The position numbers and the translations under genes are program-made. Of a stretch of 51,670 nt of DNA, positions 34,245 to 42,512 are shown piece after piece. Source of the DNA: JBBIRG01 sp964410965 (GTDB taxonomy: Bacteria; CLD3; SB21; JBBIRG01); contig CAYPIY010000015.1 of the NCBI GenBank assembly GCA_964410965.1, positions 1 to 51,670 of the forward strand, given 5' to 3'. Below the pieces are notes generated by a model. It saw nothing but the letters and a program-made list of their open reading frames with translations, was not told the DNA's origin and did not search any database. The stretch's first letter is position 1. The number at the start of each line of letters is the position of its first letter.

Positions 34245-35495
34245 ATGAGAATTGATTTAAGTGAAAATATAAGCATGGCGCTGAACGCCGTTGTCGCGAA
34301 TAAACTGAGATCGTTTCTTACACTGATCGGAATCATAGCGGGTGTGGCCTCCATCATTGCCGTCATGACGAGCATTCAGATCCTGAGAACGAAAATGGAA
34401 AACGACATGAGCCAGCTCGGTTCGAGCACATTCCAGGTTCAGAAATGGCCGGCGATGGGCGGCGGCGGTCAGAACTGGAGGAAGATCATGCGCCGTAAAC
34501 CCCTGACCATTGAACAGGCAAATCTGATCCGTGAAAGAGCGAAAGGGGCCGATTTAGTCGGCGCCGAATTATGGGAACAACCCGCTGTTCTGGCGCATGG
34601 TGAACTTAAAACCAATCCGAATGTCAGTCTTGCAGGGGGTACGCCGGAATTTCAGTACAATAACAATCAATTAGTCGGTTACGGACGGTTCATCAATGAA
34701 GAAGACGTTAAGGTCGGACGAAACGTGATCGTACTCGGGGCTAAAATCGTAAACAAAATTTTTCCATTCAAAGATCCGATCGATGAAGTCGTCAAAATCA
34801 ATGGTCAGAAATATACGGTCATCGGTGTGTTTGAAGAACTCGGCGAAACCATGTTCGGATCGGGAGATAATATCGCGTGCATTCCTATTACGGCTTTTGT
34901 CAGCCAGTTCGGCCTTAAAGACAACCGCGGATTTGATCGCTCCGTCAACATTACCGTCAAGGCCAAAGAAGGCTTTTTGATGGATGACGTAATGGAGGAA
35001 GTCCGCGGGATCTTGCGTATCGCCCGGAACGTCAAACCCCTTGACGAGGACGATTTCGACATTTATTCCAATGACAGCGTCATCAAGGCTTTCGGGGATA
35101 TGACAGCGGTGATACGGCTCGTCGCGATCGCCATGGGCGCCATTGCCCTGATCGTCGCGGGAATCGGAATCATGAACATTATGCTTGTATCCGTTACGGA
35201 ACGGACGAAAGAAATCGGAATACGGAAATCCATCGGCGCCAAACGGAAAGACATCATGATTCAATTCCTGACGGAAGCGATTATTCTTTGCCAAATCGGG
35301 GGGTTTATCGGGATAGGCGTCGGCATCGGACTTGGGAATATTGTCAGTTTGCTGATGAGCGTCACCGTTACAGTTCCGTGGGATTGGGTTTTAATCGGTT
35401 TGTTTTTCTGCAGTCTTATAGGCATCGTTTTCGGTTTGTGGCCCGCGGCAAAAGCGGCGAAACTGGATCCGATCGAGTCCCTGCGGTTTGAGTAA
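34245..35495 (+). CDS. FtsX/MacB-type ABC permease 2
   Basis: A 416-residue paralogue of permease 1, 21 bp downstream. The N-terminal helix is LRSFLTLIGIIAGVASIIAV. A periplasmic domain follows, with a glycine-rich insertion (MGGGGQNW near residue 67). The C-terminal helices have GIMNIMLVSVTERTKEIGIR near 308, and the end motif is WPAAKAAKLDPIESLRFE. It is the last gene of the tripartite exporter operon. MacAB-type exporters move antibiotics, peptides or lipoproteins; no cargo is implied by the neighbours. Confidence 0.93.
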   Translation: MRIDLSENISMALNAVVANKLRSFLTLIGIIAGVASIIAVMTSIQILRTKMENDMSQLGSSTFQVQKWPAMGGGGQNWRKIMRRKPLTIEQANLIRERAKGADLVGAELWEQPAVLAHGELKTNPNVSLAGGTPEFQYNNNQLVGYGRFINEEDVKVGRNVIVLGAKIVNKIFPFKDPIDEVVKINGQKYTVIGVFEELGETMFGSGDNIACIPITAFVSQFGLKDNRGFDRSVNITVKAKEGFLMDDVMEEVRGILRIARNVKPLDEDDFDIYSNDSVIKAFGDMTAVIRLVAIAMGAIALIVAGIGIMNIMLVSVTERTKEIGIRKSIGAKRKDIMIQFLTEAIILCQIGGFIGIGVGIGLGNIVSLLMSVTVTVPWDWVLIGLFFCSLIGIVFGLWPAAKAAKLDPIESLRFE

Positions 35496-35513
35496 CTCCG
35501 CATTATATAAATA

Positions 35514-35573
35514 AAATCTGACTGATAAGCCCTCAAATCGTATAATCAGATTTGAGAAATAATATTCAGATTT
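35514..35573 (+). other. Mutually exclusive hairpins after the export operon
   Basis: AAATCTGA (35514-35521) can pair with TCAGATTT at 35546-35553 or at 35566-35573. CTCAAATC (35532-35539) can pair with GATTTGAG (35549-35556), which overlaps the first partner. There is no T-run, so this is not a standard terminator. It could be an mRNA end structure or an attenuator-like switch. Confidence 0.4.
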
Positions 35574-35576
35574 ACC

Positions 35577-35607
35577 TTGACTTTAAGAGGCTAAATTGAT
35601 ATTATTT
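35577..35607 (+). promoter_or_regulatory. Possible promoter for the barrel-like gene
   Basis: TTGACT (TTG 35577-35579), 20 bases, then TATTATTT (35600-35607), about 45 bp ahead of ATG 35654. The spacing is as in the other sites here; the -7 element is less ideal. Confidence 0.45.
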
Positions 35608-35653
35608 TTTAAAATAGGGTTGTTCGATGGACTTTAATATATTCGGAGGAAAT

Positions 35654-36823
35654 ATGTATTCCAAATTGTTACGTATTTTATCAGTCGTTCTGATTTTCAT
35701 TTTGTCCGGCAGTCCGGCCTTTTCTCAATTAGGGCATGGGTTAGCGACCGGAAAATTCGGTACTTTCAATACGTATTCGGCTTATTCCACGGAACCCGGA
35801 TTTTTATCTTTGTATAATCAGGGCCGGGTATATGGTATAGCGGGTAAGAGCGGATATACTCTGTCTTCGGTGCGCGGTGTTAACCTGTGGCACGCATCAA
35901 ACCGATTGACTTTCAATTTCGGCTTTATGCACCATTTTGACGCCTTCGTGTCCCTGATTACCTATCAGGACCTGAACATCCGGACTGTAAGGGATACGCG
36001 GAACCGGATTTTCGGAGATATATATACAACGTTACGTGCCGCATCCTTTGATTTTGCAAACGGAAAAGTCAGTACAGGCGCATCATTTACTTTTAAGATT
36101 CCTACTGGGAAATATTTCAATATCCCATGGGAAGTATATCGCAGCGAATCATTCGAATTCGGTTTGCTGACCATGGCCAGTTTATACGGAAATCCTTATT
36201 ATAAGGATCAGTCGTATATTCTCAATGTGAATCTCGGTTTCTGGAATCACAATGATAACGGAAACTGGATCATTCCTACGAAGATCGGTGAAAAAAGCGA
36301 TGTCAATGCCATGCATTTTCAGTATGGTCTCGGTTTCAGCTATCCGATCAGCCAGGTGGCTCTGATGCTGGATGTGCACGGAATCGGTTTTATTAAAGAA
36401 CCGGTTAAAACGGTTTACAGCCGCGAGTCGTTTACTTATATCACACCCGGATTGAAATACAATCTGCGTTCATGGATTAATATTGGAACTTATGTCGATA
36501 TTTTAGTATCGGGAACCAAGGACAAGACAAGTTATATTGATGGATCATTACAGCCTCCCGGAGTGCCGAATAACAATAAAACGTTAGCCAATTATTCGAC
36601 CTGGAGGTTCGGAGTGAATATGGGAATCAATATCCTTCCGATCAACTTCGCATCAGGGCCGACTGAAACGAAACGCCGCCGGCTTCTTCAGCAGCTGCTC
36701 GATGAAGACAAGGGAGCCCAGAAAGCCTCCCATCAGCTCGAGAAACTTAAAGATGTCCGCATGAAAGCGGAAAAAGAACTTGAAAAAATCAGAAAAGAAC
36801 TTGAGTCTGATGAAGAGAAATAG
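35654..36823 (+). CDS. Putative outer-membrane beta-barrel protein with C-terminal coiled coil
   Basis: About 389 residues. ATG 35654 follows CGGAGGAAAT, a strong ribosome site; the ATG 27 bases earlier lacks one. A signal peptide (about 1-24) ends at SGSPAFSQ. Residues about 25-335 show alternating aromatic beta strands typical of outer-membrane barrels (LTFNFGFMHHFDAFVSLITY, YILNVNLGFWNHNDNG, WINIGTYVDILVSG). The last 55 residues form a charged coiled coil (RRRLLQQLLDEDK, KAEKELEKIRKELESDEE), probably periplasmic. I do not recognise a named family. It has its own terminator and probable promoter, so it is likely independent of the exporter operon. Confidence 0.7.
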   Translation: MYSKLLRILSVVLIFILSGSPAFSQLGHGLATGKFGTFNTYSAYSTEPGFLSLYNQGRVYGIAGKSGYTLSSVRGVNLWHASNRLTFNFGFMHHFDAFVSLITYQDLNIRTVRDTRNRIFGDIYTTLRAASFDFANGKVSTGASFTFKIPTGKYFNIPWEVYRSESFEFGLLTMASLYGNPYYKDQSYILNVNLGFWNHNDNGNWIIPTKIGEKSDVNAMHFQYGLGFSYPISQVALMLDVHGIGFIKEPVKTVYSRESFTYITPGLKYNLRSWINIGTYVDILVSGTKDKTSYIDGSLQPPGVPNNNKTLANYSTWRFGVNMGINILPINFASGPTETKRRRLLQQLLDEDKGAQKASHQLEKLKDVRMKAEKELEKIRKELESDEEK

Positions 36824-36846
36824 TCTATCCTGATCATCGCAAAATT

Positions 36847-36879
36847 AAATCCCTTTTGGTAAGAAAGGGATTTTTTTTT
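36847..36879 (+). terminator. Hairpin terminator after the barrel-like gene
   Basis: AAATCCCTTT (36847-36856) pairs with AAAGGGATTT (36864-36873) across a seven-base loop, and the T-run continues to 36879. It is a perfect 10-bp stem with a T-tail. Confidence 0.9.
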
Positions 36880-36955
36880 GATAAATAATACTTTGAAATC
36901 AGGTTTTTTTTCAATAGAATATGCGGCTTTTTTATGCTATGACCAGGAAATGCTT

Positions 36956-38066
36956 ATGACAGAGATCAGTGAAATCAATTCGAAAATGGATGTTATGATT
37001 CAAAGAACCGCCGATATGCAGAGGTTTCTTTGACGTCGATCACCGTGAAAAAAAAATCCGGGAGCTTGAAGCGGTAACCGCCGCCCCGGATTTCTGGCAG
37101 GATAATCTGAAAGCCCAGAAAATCATGCAGGATCTTTCTGCGGAAAAAACATGGGTCGATTCATGGCGGCAGCTTCACCGCGAAATATCCGATCTGAAAC
37201 TGCTTGCGGAAATGGCCATCGAGGAAAACGATGAGACGGCATTGGGTGCCGTTTTCAATGACCTCAAAGAATTTGAAATGAATCTGACCCGGCTGGAACT
37301 GAAGGCGTTGTTCACAAACCCGGAAGATAAAAAAACGGCCATTCTGACGATCCATCCGGGCGCGGGCGGAACCGAGTCCCAGGACTGGGCGGAAATGCTG
37401 ATGCGCATGTACCAGCGCTGGTCGGTCAGTCAGGGGTATCGGTGCGAGATTCTCGACATTCTCGACGGGGAAGGCGCCGGAATTAAAAGCGTGACTATGG
37501 AAATATCCGGCGAATATGCTTACGGATTCCTGAAATGCGAAAGCGGCGTTCACCGGCTCGTTCGCATATCCCCGTTTGATTCCAACGCACGACGTCATAC
37601 TTCGTTTGCTTCCGTTTTTGCCATTCCCGAAATGGATGAGACCGACGCGAAAATCGAAGTAGCTCCCGGTGATATCAGGCTTGACACGTTCCGGTCCGGG
37701 GGCAAAGGCGGCCAGAACGTCAATAAAGTCGAGACTGCGGTCCGGCTGACGCATATCCCAACGGGAATTGTAGTCGCCTGCCAGAGCGAACGTTCGCAGT
37801 TCAAGAACCGGGAAATCGCGATGAAACTTCTTATTTCCAAATTATACCAGCTTCAGAAAAAGGCCGAACGTGAACGGCTCGATAAAATCGAAAGCGCTAA
37901 GACGGATATCGCCTGGGGAAACCAGATCCGCTCCTATGTTTTTCATCCCTATAACCTCGTCAAGGACCACCGCACGGATACCGAAACCAGCAATGTACAG
38001 GCGGTGATGGGCGGCGATATCGATCTGTTCATCCAGGCCTGCCTGAAAAACAAAACCGTCCAGTAA
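36956..38066 (+). CDS. prfB: Peptide chain release factor 2, with programmed +1 frameshift
   Basis: RF2 recognises UGA and UAA stops and triggers peptide release. Translation starts at ATG 36956, with AGGA upstream, and runs 25 codons to CTT (37028-37030). An in-frame TGA (37031-37033) follows. A +1 shift skips base 37031 and continues with GAC at 37032, giving about 369 residues after the shift. The main frame holds the anticodon-like SPF tripeptide (RISPFDSNARRHTSF) and the catalytic GGQ (GGKGGQNVNKVET). Both are intact, so the gene is functional and not a pseudogene. A conceivable promoter (TTG 36893, N19, TAGAATAT) lies upstream. argS follows 13 bp later, so the two are probably co-transcribed. 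Confidence 0.95.
37022..37034 (+). promoter_or_regulatory. RF2 autoregulatory frameshift site
   Basis: AGG TTT CTT TGA C: the slippery CTT followed by the TGA stop and C is the canonical RF2 site. AGAGG just upstream acts as the internal Shine-Dalgarno-like stimulator. When RF2 is scarce, the ribosome slips +1 and makes more RF2. Confidence 0.95.
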
Positions 38067-38079
38067 ACAGTGATTAGCC

Positions 38080-39786
38080 ATGATCCGACTTAAAGCCATT
38101 CTGTCCGGCCAATTCAGGGAAAGCCTCCGGAAACTTGAATTTCCAGTACCGGATGAAATTCAGTTTACACGTAATAAAGACAGCCGCATGGGTGACCTTT
38201 CGACGAACCTTGCCATGATGCTTTCCAAGGGACTCAAGAAAAATCCCCGTGAAATCGCACAGCAGATCATATCGGAGCTGGTTCCCGATCCGGAACTGAC
38301 CACGAAAATGGTTGCATCCGCCAACGGATTCATTAATGTATTTATTCAACCGGGTTATTTACGGCAGGTGATCAGATCGGTATATGAATTCCCGGAATCG
38401 TACGGTGGCCACAAGTGCGGCAACGGACAAAAAGTCAATGTGGAGTTTGTCAGCGCAAACCCGACCGGTCCCCTGAGTTTAGGACACGGGAGGCAGGCGG
38501 TTCTGGGCGACGTCATCAGCCGGCTGCTTGAAAACGCAGGCTATGATGTGGTCCGGGAATATTATTTTAATAATGCCGGATTTCAGATGAAACGTCTTGG
38601 CGAATCGGTGAGGCTTCGCTATCTTGAAAAAATGGGCGAATCCGTTGATTTCCCGGACGGGTTGTATGAAGGAAGTTATATTCAGGATATCGCGGACCTA
38701 ATGGCGGCGAAATACGGCTCGCAGTGGAAAGACAATCCCTCCGCGGATTTCCGGAAATTCGCGGAATCGGTTTTATTCGAGAATATCCGGAAAGACCTGA
38801 ACACGATCCGTCTTGCTTTCGATGTATATTACAATGAGGATTCCTTATACACGGACGGGCGGATTGATGCGCTTGTGGCTGAATTCCGGAAACGGGGCCT
38901 GGTCTATGAAAAGGAAGGGGCTCTGTGGCTGAAAACCGCCGAGTTCGATTATGATGCCGGCCAGCAGCCCGAGACCGACAAAGTCATCGTAAAAGCAACC
39001 GGCGAGCCGACTTACAGGCTACCTGACATCGCGTACCACATCACGAAATTTGAACGCGGATTTGACCGGATCATCGATATTTTCGGGGCGGATCATATCG
39101 CGCAGTACCCGGATGTGATCGCGGCGCTGAAAAAACTCGGATATGATACCTCGAAAATGCATGTACTGATCCACCAGTTCGTAACGCTCGTCAAAGAGGG
39201 TGAGATTCTGAAAATGTCCAAACGGAAAGCCAATTTTGTCACAGTTGCGGAACTGGCTGAAACCCTGGGAGTGGACGTTTTCCGGTATTTCCTGGTCATG
39301 CGCAGCCATCATTCACATCTGAATTTTGATATGGAGTTAGCCGTCAGCCAGACCATGGAAAATCCCGTTTACTACGTCCAGAACGCTCATGCAAGAATTT
39401 GCTCGATCGAGAAAAAGGCGCATGAAAAGGGATTTGATCCTGAATCCGTGATTCCCGATGCCGATCTTTCAAAATTGACCGCGGATGAGGAAACACGCAT
39501 CATCAGCAAAATATGCGATTATCCAGAACTGACCCTGAGGCTTTCACAATCACTGGAGGCGCACCCGCTGACGACTTATCTGGAGGAACTGGCCGGACTT
39601 TATCATCATTACCAGACCGCAGGAAAAAAGGATCAGTCTCTCCGGGTCGTTACGAAAGACCGGGAACTTACGGCCGCCAGGCTGGCCCTTTGCCGCGCTA
39701 CAAGGGTTGTGCTTTCGCACGGACTCGGCCTTTTGGGAGTCACCGCGCCCGGGTTCATGTCGAAATTGGAACAGGATGAGGATTAA
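38080..39786 (+). CDS. argS: Arginyl-tRNA synthetase
   Basis: A 568-residue class I synthetase that charges tRNA-Arg. The N-terminal Add1 domain covers about 1-110 (RMGDLSTNLAMMLSKGLKKNP). The nucleotide-binding core has SANPTGPLSLGHGR with the HIGH-equivalent near residues 133-137, and the KMSKR loop (LKMSKRKANFV) near 378. The C-terminal DALR anticodon-binding domain (about 450-568) includes YVQNAHARICSI. Length and motif order are normal. It lies 13 bp after prfB. Confidence 0.97.
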   Translation: MIRLKAILSGQFRESLRKLEFPVPDEIQFTRNKDSRMGDLSTNLAMMLSKGLKKNPREIAQQIISELVPDPELTTKMVASANGFINVFIQPGYLRQVIRSVYEFPESYGGHKCGNGQKVNVEFVSANPTGPLSLGHGRQAVLGDVISRLLENAGYDVVREYYFNNAGFQMKRLGESVRLRYLEKMGESVDFPDGLYEGSYIQDIADLMAAKYGSQWKDNPSADFRKFAESVLFENIRKDLNTIRLAFDVYYNEDSLYTDGRIDALVAEFRKRGLVYEKEGALWLKTAEFDYDAGQQPETDKVIVKATGEPTYRLPDIAYHITKFERGFDRIIDIFGADHIAQYPDVIAALKKLGYDTSKMHVLIHQFVTLVKEGEILKMSKRKANFVTVAELAETLGVDVFRYFLVMRSHHSHLNFDMELAVSQTMENPVYYVQNAHARICSIEKKAHEKGFDPESVIPDADLSKLTADEETRIISKICDYPELTLRLSQSLEAHPLTTYLEELAGLYHHYQTAGKKDQSLRVVTKDRELTAARLALCRATRVVLSHGLGLLGVTAPGFMSKLEQDED

Positions 39787-39803
39787 CCGGAATGTCCTTT
39801 ATA

Positions 39804-39834
39804 TTGACTTTCGGGGAAGTGTTTTTTATATTTA
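39804..39834 (+). promoter_or_regulatory. Promoter for the pfkB-type gene
   Basis: TTGACT (TTG 39804-39806), 20 bases, then TATATTTA (39827-39834), about 30 bp ahead of the TTG start codon at 39866. It is one of the best matches to TTG-N20-TAnnTTTG in the window. Confidence 0.6.
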
Positions 39835-39865
39835 ACAGCGTGAACTTATTTACGGGAGATGGTGT

Positions 39866-40771
39866 TTGAGCATTTTAGTTGTCGGTTCGGTGGCCCTGGA
39901 TTCGGTCGAGACCCCGTTCGGGAAAGTGGATGAGGCCGTAGGCGGTTCCGCCACTTTTTTCAGCGCATCGGCCAGTTATTTTTCGCCGGTGAATCTTGTC
40001 GGAGTCGTAGGCGGTGATTATCCCATGTCCGAAATTGAATTTTTAAAGACCCGAGGCGTGGATTTTACCGGGCTTCAGGTCGCGGAAGGACTTACGTTCC
40101 GTTGGGCCGGGAAGTATAATTTTGATTTTAACGAGCGGGAAACCATATACACCCACCTGAACGTTTTTTCATCTTTCAGGCCGGTCATTCCGGAATCCTA
40201 TAAGAATTCTGATTTTGTTTTTCTCGGAAATATCGCTCCGGAACTCCAGTTGAGCGTACTGGATCAGGTTCAAAAACCGAGATCGGTCATTCTGGATACG
40301 ATGAATTTCTGGATTACGGGAAGTCCCGGCCCGCTTAAAGAGGTTCTGAAACGTGTCCATATTTTCATGCTGAACGATTCGGAAGCCCGCCTGCTCACCG
40401 GACATGCCAATCTGGTCAAAGCGGCGAAATCCATTTTTCAGATGGGTCCCGAAATTATCGTGATCAAGAAAGGGGAACACGGAGCGGCGCTGATGACCCG
40501 GCAATCCTCGTTCTTCATCCCCGCCTATCCGCTGGAGAACGTGTGTGATCCGACGGGAGCCGGTGACACTTTTGCGGGCGGATTTGTCGGTTTTCTGGCG
40601 AAAACAGGCGATCTTTCGGAACCCGGGCTGCGGAAGGCCGTCGTGTACGGAAGCGCGATGGCATCGTTCTGTGTCGAGGATTTCAGCATCCGCGCGCTGA
40701 AAACGCTGACCCCGGAACGGATCGGGCAGCGCGTGAAAGGTTTCAAAACGATCAGCGAATTTGATATTTAA
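39866..40771 (+). CDS. PfkB-family carbohydrate/nucleoside kinase
   Basis: A 301-residue ribokinase-like kinase starting at TTG 39866, with GGGAGA upstream. The N-terminal motif is VVGSVALDSVETPFG, with a glycine-rich GGSATFFSASASYF near residues 28-41. The C-terminal signature DPTGAGDTFAGGFVGFLA (near 226-243) has the anion hole and the catalytic Asp of GAGD. The specific sugar or nucleoside cannot be read from the sequence. The following gene, 21 bp on, encodes a PTS EIIA protein, so a role in carbohydrate supply or its control is plausible. Confidence 0.88.
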   Translation: MSILVVGSVALDSVETPFGKVDEAVGGSATFFSASASYFSPVNLVGVVGGDYPMSEIEFLKTRGVDFTGLQVAEGLTFRWAGKYNFDFNERETIYTHLNVFSSFRPVIPESYKNSDFVFLGNIAPELQLSVLDQVQKPRSVILDTMNFWITGSPGPLKEVLKRVHIFMLNDSEARLLTGHANLVKAAKSIFQMGPEIIVIKKGEHGAALMTRQSSFFIPAYPLENVCDPTGAGDTFAGGFVGFLAKTGDLSEPGLRKAVVYGSAMASFCVEDFSIRALKTLTPERIGQRVKGFKTISEFDI

Positions 40772-40792
40772 TTTTTTACCGTCCGAAGGTGT

Positions 40793-41263
40793 ATGATGAA
40801 ACTTGGCGATGTACTGACCGAATCCCTGATCCGGATTCCGCTGCAAAAGACCGATAAGACGGAGATCATCGGCGAACTGATTGATCTGCTCGAACCCACC
40901 GGTAAGCTTCACGACAAATCGGCGGTTCAGACAGCCGTGCTGGACCGGGAAAAAATCATGAGTACGGGGATCGGAAATTCAGTCGCGATTCCCCACGGAA
41001 AATCTCCGGAGGCTCTGGAATTGATCGTATCCATGGGAGTGACCGCCCGGGATGTCGATTTCGAGTCGCTGGACGGCAAGCCGGTGAGGATCATATTCAT
41101 GCTGGTAGGTCCGGAAAAACCGGCGAGTCTTCACATCAAAATGCTTTCCCGGATCTCACGGCTATGCAACCAGCCCGCGTTCAGGAAAAAAATCATCGAT
41201 TCTGCCTCCCCGGCCGACATCCTGAACATCATCCGTGAGGAGGAAAAATCAATCGAGGTCTGA
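40793..41263 (+). CDS. PTS fructose/nitrogen-type EIIA domain protein (PtsN-like)
   Basis: A 156-residue soluble protein comprising one EIIA-2 domain. The phosphorylatable His68 (numbered from 40793) sits in TGIGNSVAIPHGKSP. The rest is typical: VDFESLDGKPVRIIFMLVGPEK and HIKMLSRISRLC. ATG 40793 and 40796 are both possible. No EIIB, EIIC, HPr or EI genes are present, so it is probably a regulatory EIIA-Ntr-like protein and not a sugar importer. Its last 15 bases overlap the convergent yhbY gene. Confidence 0.88.
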   Translation: MMKLGDVLTESLIRIPLQKTDKTEIIGELIDLLEPTGKLHDKSAVQTAVLDREKIMSTGIGNSVAIPHGKSPEALELIVSMGVTARDVDFESLDGKPVRIIFMLVGPEKPASLHIKMLSRISRLCNQPAFRKKIIDSASPADILNIIREEEKSIEV

Positions 41264-41560
41264 CGCCGGAAGAACGATCCTGGGATGTTTCTTATCCGGC
41301 CTGTAAAACAGCAGCGTCCGCCCGGTTTTCCGGATGAACACGCTTTCGCTTTCTTCTGCGATGCGGTTCGCCATGTCGTCCGGATCATCCGGGCAGTTAT
41401 CCAGGACCTTTATTTTAAGAAGTTCATGGGTATTGAACGCGTTCCGAACCGAAAAAAAAGTATTGTCGGTCAGTCCGTTTTTCCCTACGGACAAGGTCGG
41501 TTTGATGGAATTGGCAAGCGATTGCAGGATTTTTTTCTGTTTGGCGGTCAAAGGTTTCAA
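41249..41560 (-). CDS. yhbY: YhbY/CRM-domain ribosome assembly RNA-binding protein
   Basis: A 103-residue RNA-binding protein starting at TTG 41560, with GGAAAA upstream. It shows the CRM-domain layout: LTAKQKKILQSLANSIKPTLSVGKNGL, then LKIKVLDNC, the helix ADEESESVF-like region (NRIAEESESVFIRKTGRT) and a final strand LLFYRPDK. The usual GxxG loop of this family is GKNG here. E. coli YhbY binds the pre-50S ribosomal subunit. The gene is convergent with the EIIA gene and overlaps it by 15 bp at their 3' ends. Confidence 0.88.
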   Translation of the reverse strand: MKPLTAKQKKILQSLANSIKPTLSVGKNGLTDNTFFSVRNAFNTHELLKIKVLDNCPDDPDDMANRIAEESESVFIRKTGRTLLFYRPDKKHPRIVLPASDLD

Positions 41561-41599
41561 TTTATTTTCCGTTGATAATGAAAGGTAAACAAAACTTCC

Positions 41600-41630
41600 G
41601 CATAATACTATTACGGGCCCAAAAAGTCAA
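41600..41630 (-). promoter_or_regulatory. Possible promoter for yhbY
   Basis: On the minus strand TTGACT (TTG 41630-41628), 20 bases, then TATTATGC (41607-41600), about 40 bp before the TTG start at 41560. Spacing is right and the -7 element is imperfect. Confidence 0.4.
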
Positions 41631-41696
41631 CACACAAAACATAAACGGTATTTTTTCAACGGAAATTTCTTTCAATCCGGCGTTCTGATAAAATCC

Positions 41697-41727
41697 TTGC
41701 ATTTGACTTGACTGTAAAATATATTCG
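41697..41727 (+). promoter_or_regulatory. Promoter for rsfS
   Basis: TTGCAT (TTG 41697-41699), 20 bases, then TATATTCG (41720-41727). Transcription would begin about 41733. This rules against a start codon at 41708 and favours TTG 41765. Confidence 0.55.
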
Positions 41728-41764
41728 GCAACTTAATGATCACTTTTCAGGAGACGCAAATTCC

Positions 41765-42463
41765 TTGGCAGAAAAGAAAAAAACCAAATCATCGGCTGTA
41801 AAAAAAACGACCCCCGGGAAAAAAACGGGAACGGGTGCGAAAAACATAACTAAAAAATCCGGTGTAAAGACCTCGACGACCGCTGGTCCGAGGAAAAAAA
41901 CCGTCAAAAAGGCATCCACGGTAAAAACCTTAAGGAAGGCCGGAACGGGAAAACGAGTGCCGGCCGGCACGCGCAAGACGGTAAAAAAATCGGCGAAGGA
42001 TCAGAAAGAAACGCGGGTCAGGAAAACGAAAGCCCTGCTTGAATCCGTCACGGCGGTACAGCCCGAAATCAAATCCTTCAAATCCGCGCAGCCGGTCCTT
42101 TCTCCTGAAAAAGAGGCGGCTTACGGGCTCGCGCAGCGCGTAGCTCAGCTGATGCTCGAGAAAAAAGCCGAACGGGTCAGTATTCTTGACGTGGGTAAAC
42201 TGACGGGCGTCATGGATTATTTTGTGATTGCGACCGGTATGGCGGATGTGCATATCAAAGCGATCGCCGATCATGTCATTGATGAACTCTACAAAGACGG
42301 TGAGGCTCCGCATCATGTTGAGGGAACGGAAGCTTACCGGTGGGTGCTGATTGATTATATCGACGTCGTGGCGCACATCTTTGAGAATGAAACACGGTCG
42401 TTTTACGACCTTGAGCGGCTATGGGGCGACGCTGAGGTTATACCTGTTGAAGACCGCGGATAG
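41765..42463 (+). CDS. rsfS: Ribosomal silencing factor RsfS with lysine-rich N-terminal extension
   Basis: About 232 residues from TTG 41765, with CAGGAG eleven bases upstream. An in-frame TTG at 41708 lies before the predicted transcript start. The C-terminal 110 residues form the RsfS/Iojap domain: AERVSILDVGKLTGVMDYFVIATG, then HHVEGTEAYRWVLIDYIDVVAHIF and YYDLERLWGDA-like FYDLERLWGDAEV. It binds L14 and blocks subunit joining during starvation. The first about 95 residues are low-complexity Lys/Thr/Ser/Gly sequence (TPGKKTGTGAKN, RKKTVKKASTVK), resembling histone-H1-like tails, and are absent from ordinary RsfS proteins of about 105-130 residues. The tail probably binds RNA or DNA nonspecifically; this is inference. 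Confidence 0.88.
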   Translation: MAEKKKTKSSAVKKTTPGKKTGTGAKNITKKSGVKTSTTAGPRKKTVKKASTVKTLRKAGTGKRVPAGTRKTVKKSAKDQKETRVRKTKALLESVTAVQPEIKSFKSAQPVLSPEKEAAYGLAQRVAQLMLEKKAERVSILDVGKLTGVMDYFVIATGMADVHIKAIADHVIDELYKDGEAPHHVEGTEAYRWVLIDYIDVVAHIFENETRSFYDLERLWGDAEVIPVEDRG

Positions 42464-42474
42464 AAATTTGAGAC

Positions 42475-42504
42475 TTGCAAAATCAGAAAAAAAAGTTATA
42501 TTTA
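42475..42504 (+). promoter_or_regulatory. tRNA-Val promoter
   Basis: TTGCAA (TTG 42475-42477), 19 bases, then TATATTTA (42497-42504), ending eight bases before the tRNA's first base at 42513. As a stable-RNA promoter it is a useful anchor for the TTG-N19/20-TAnnTTT pattern. Confidence 0.65.
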
Positions 42505-42512
42505 GGTTCATT

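Noticed and set aside
36956..37124. prfB as a pseudogene because of the early TGA
   Set aside because: The stop sits in a canonical RF2 frameshift site and the rest of the gene is intact.
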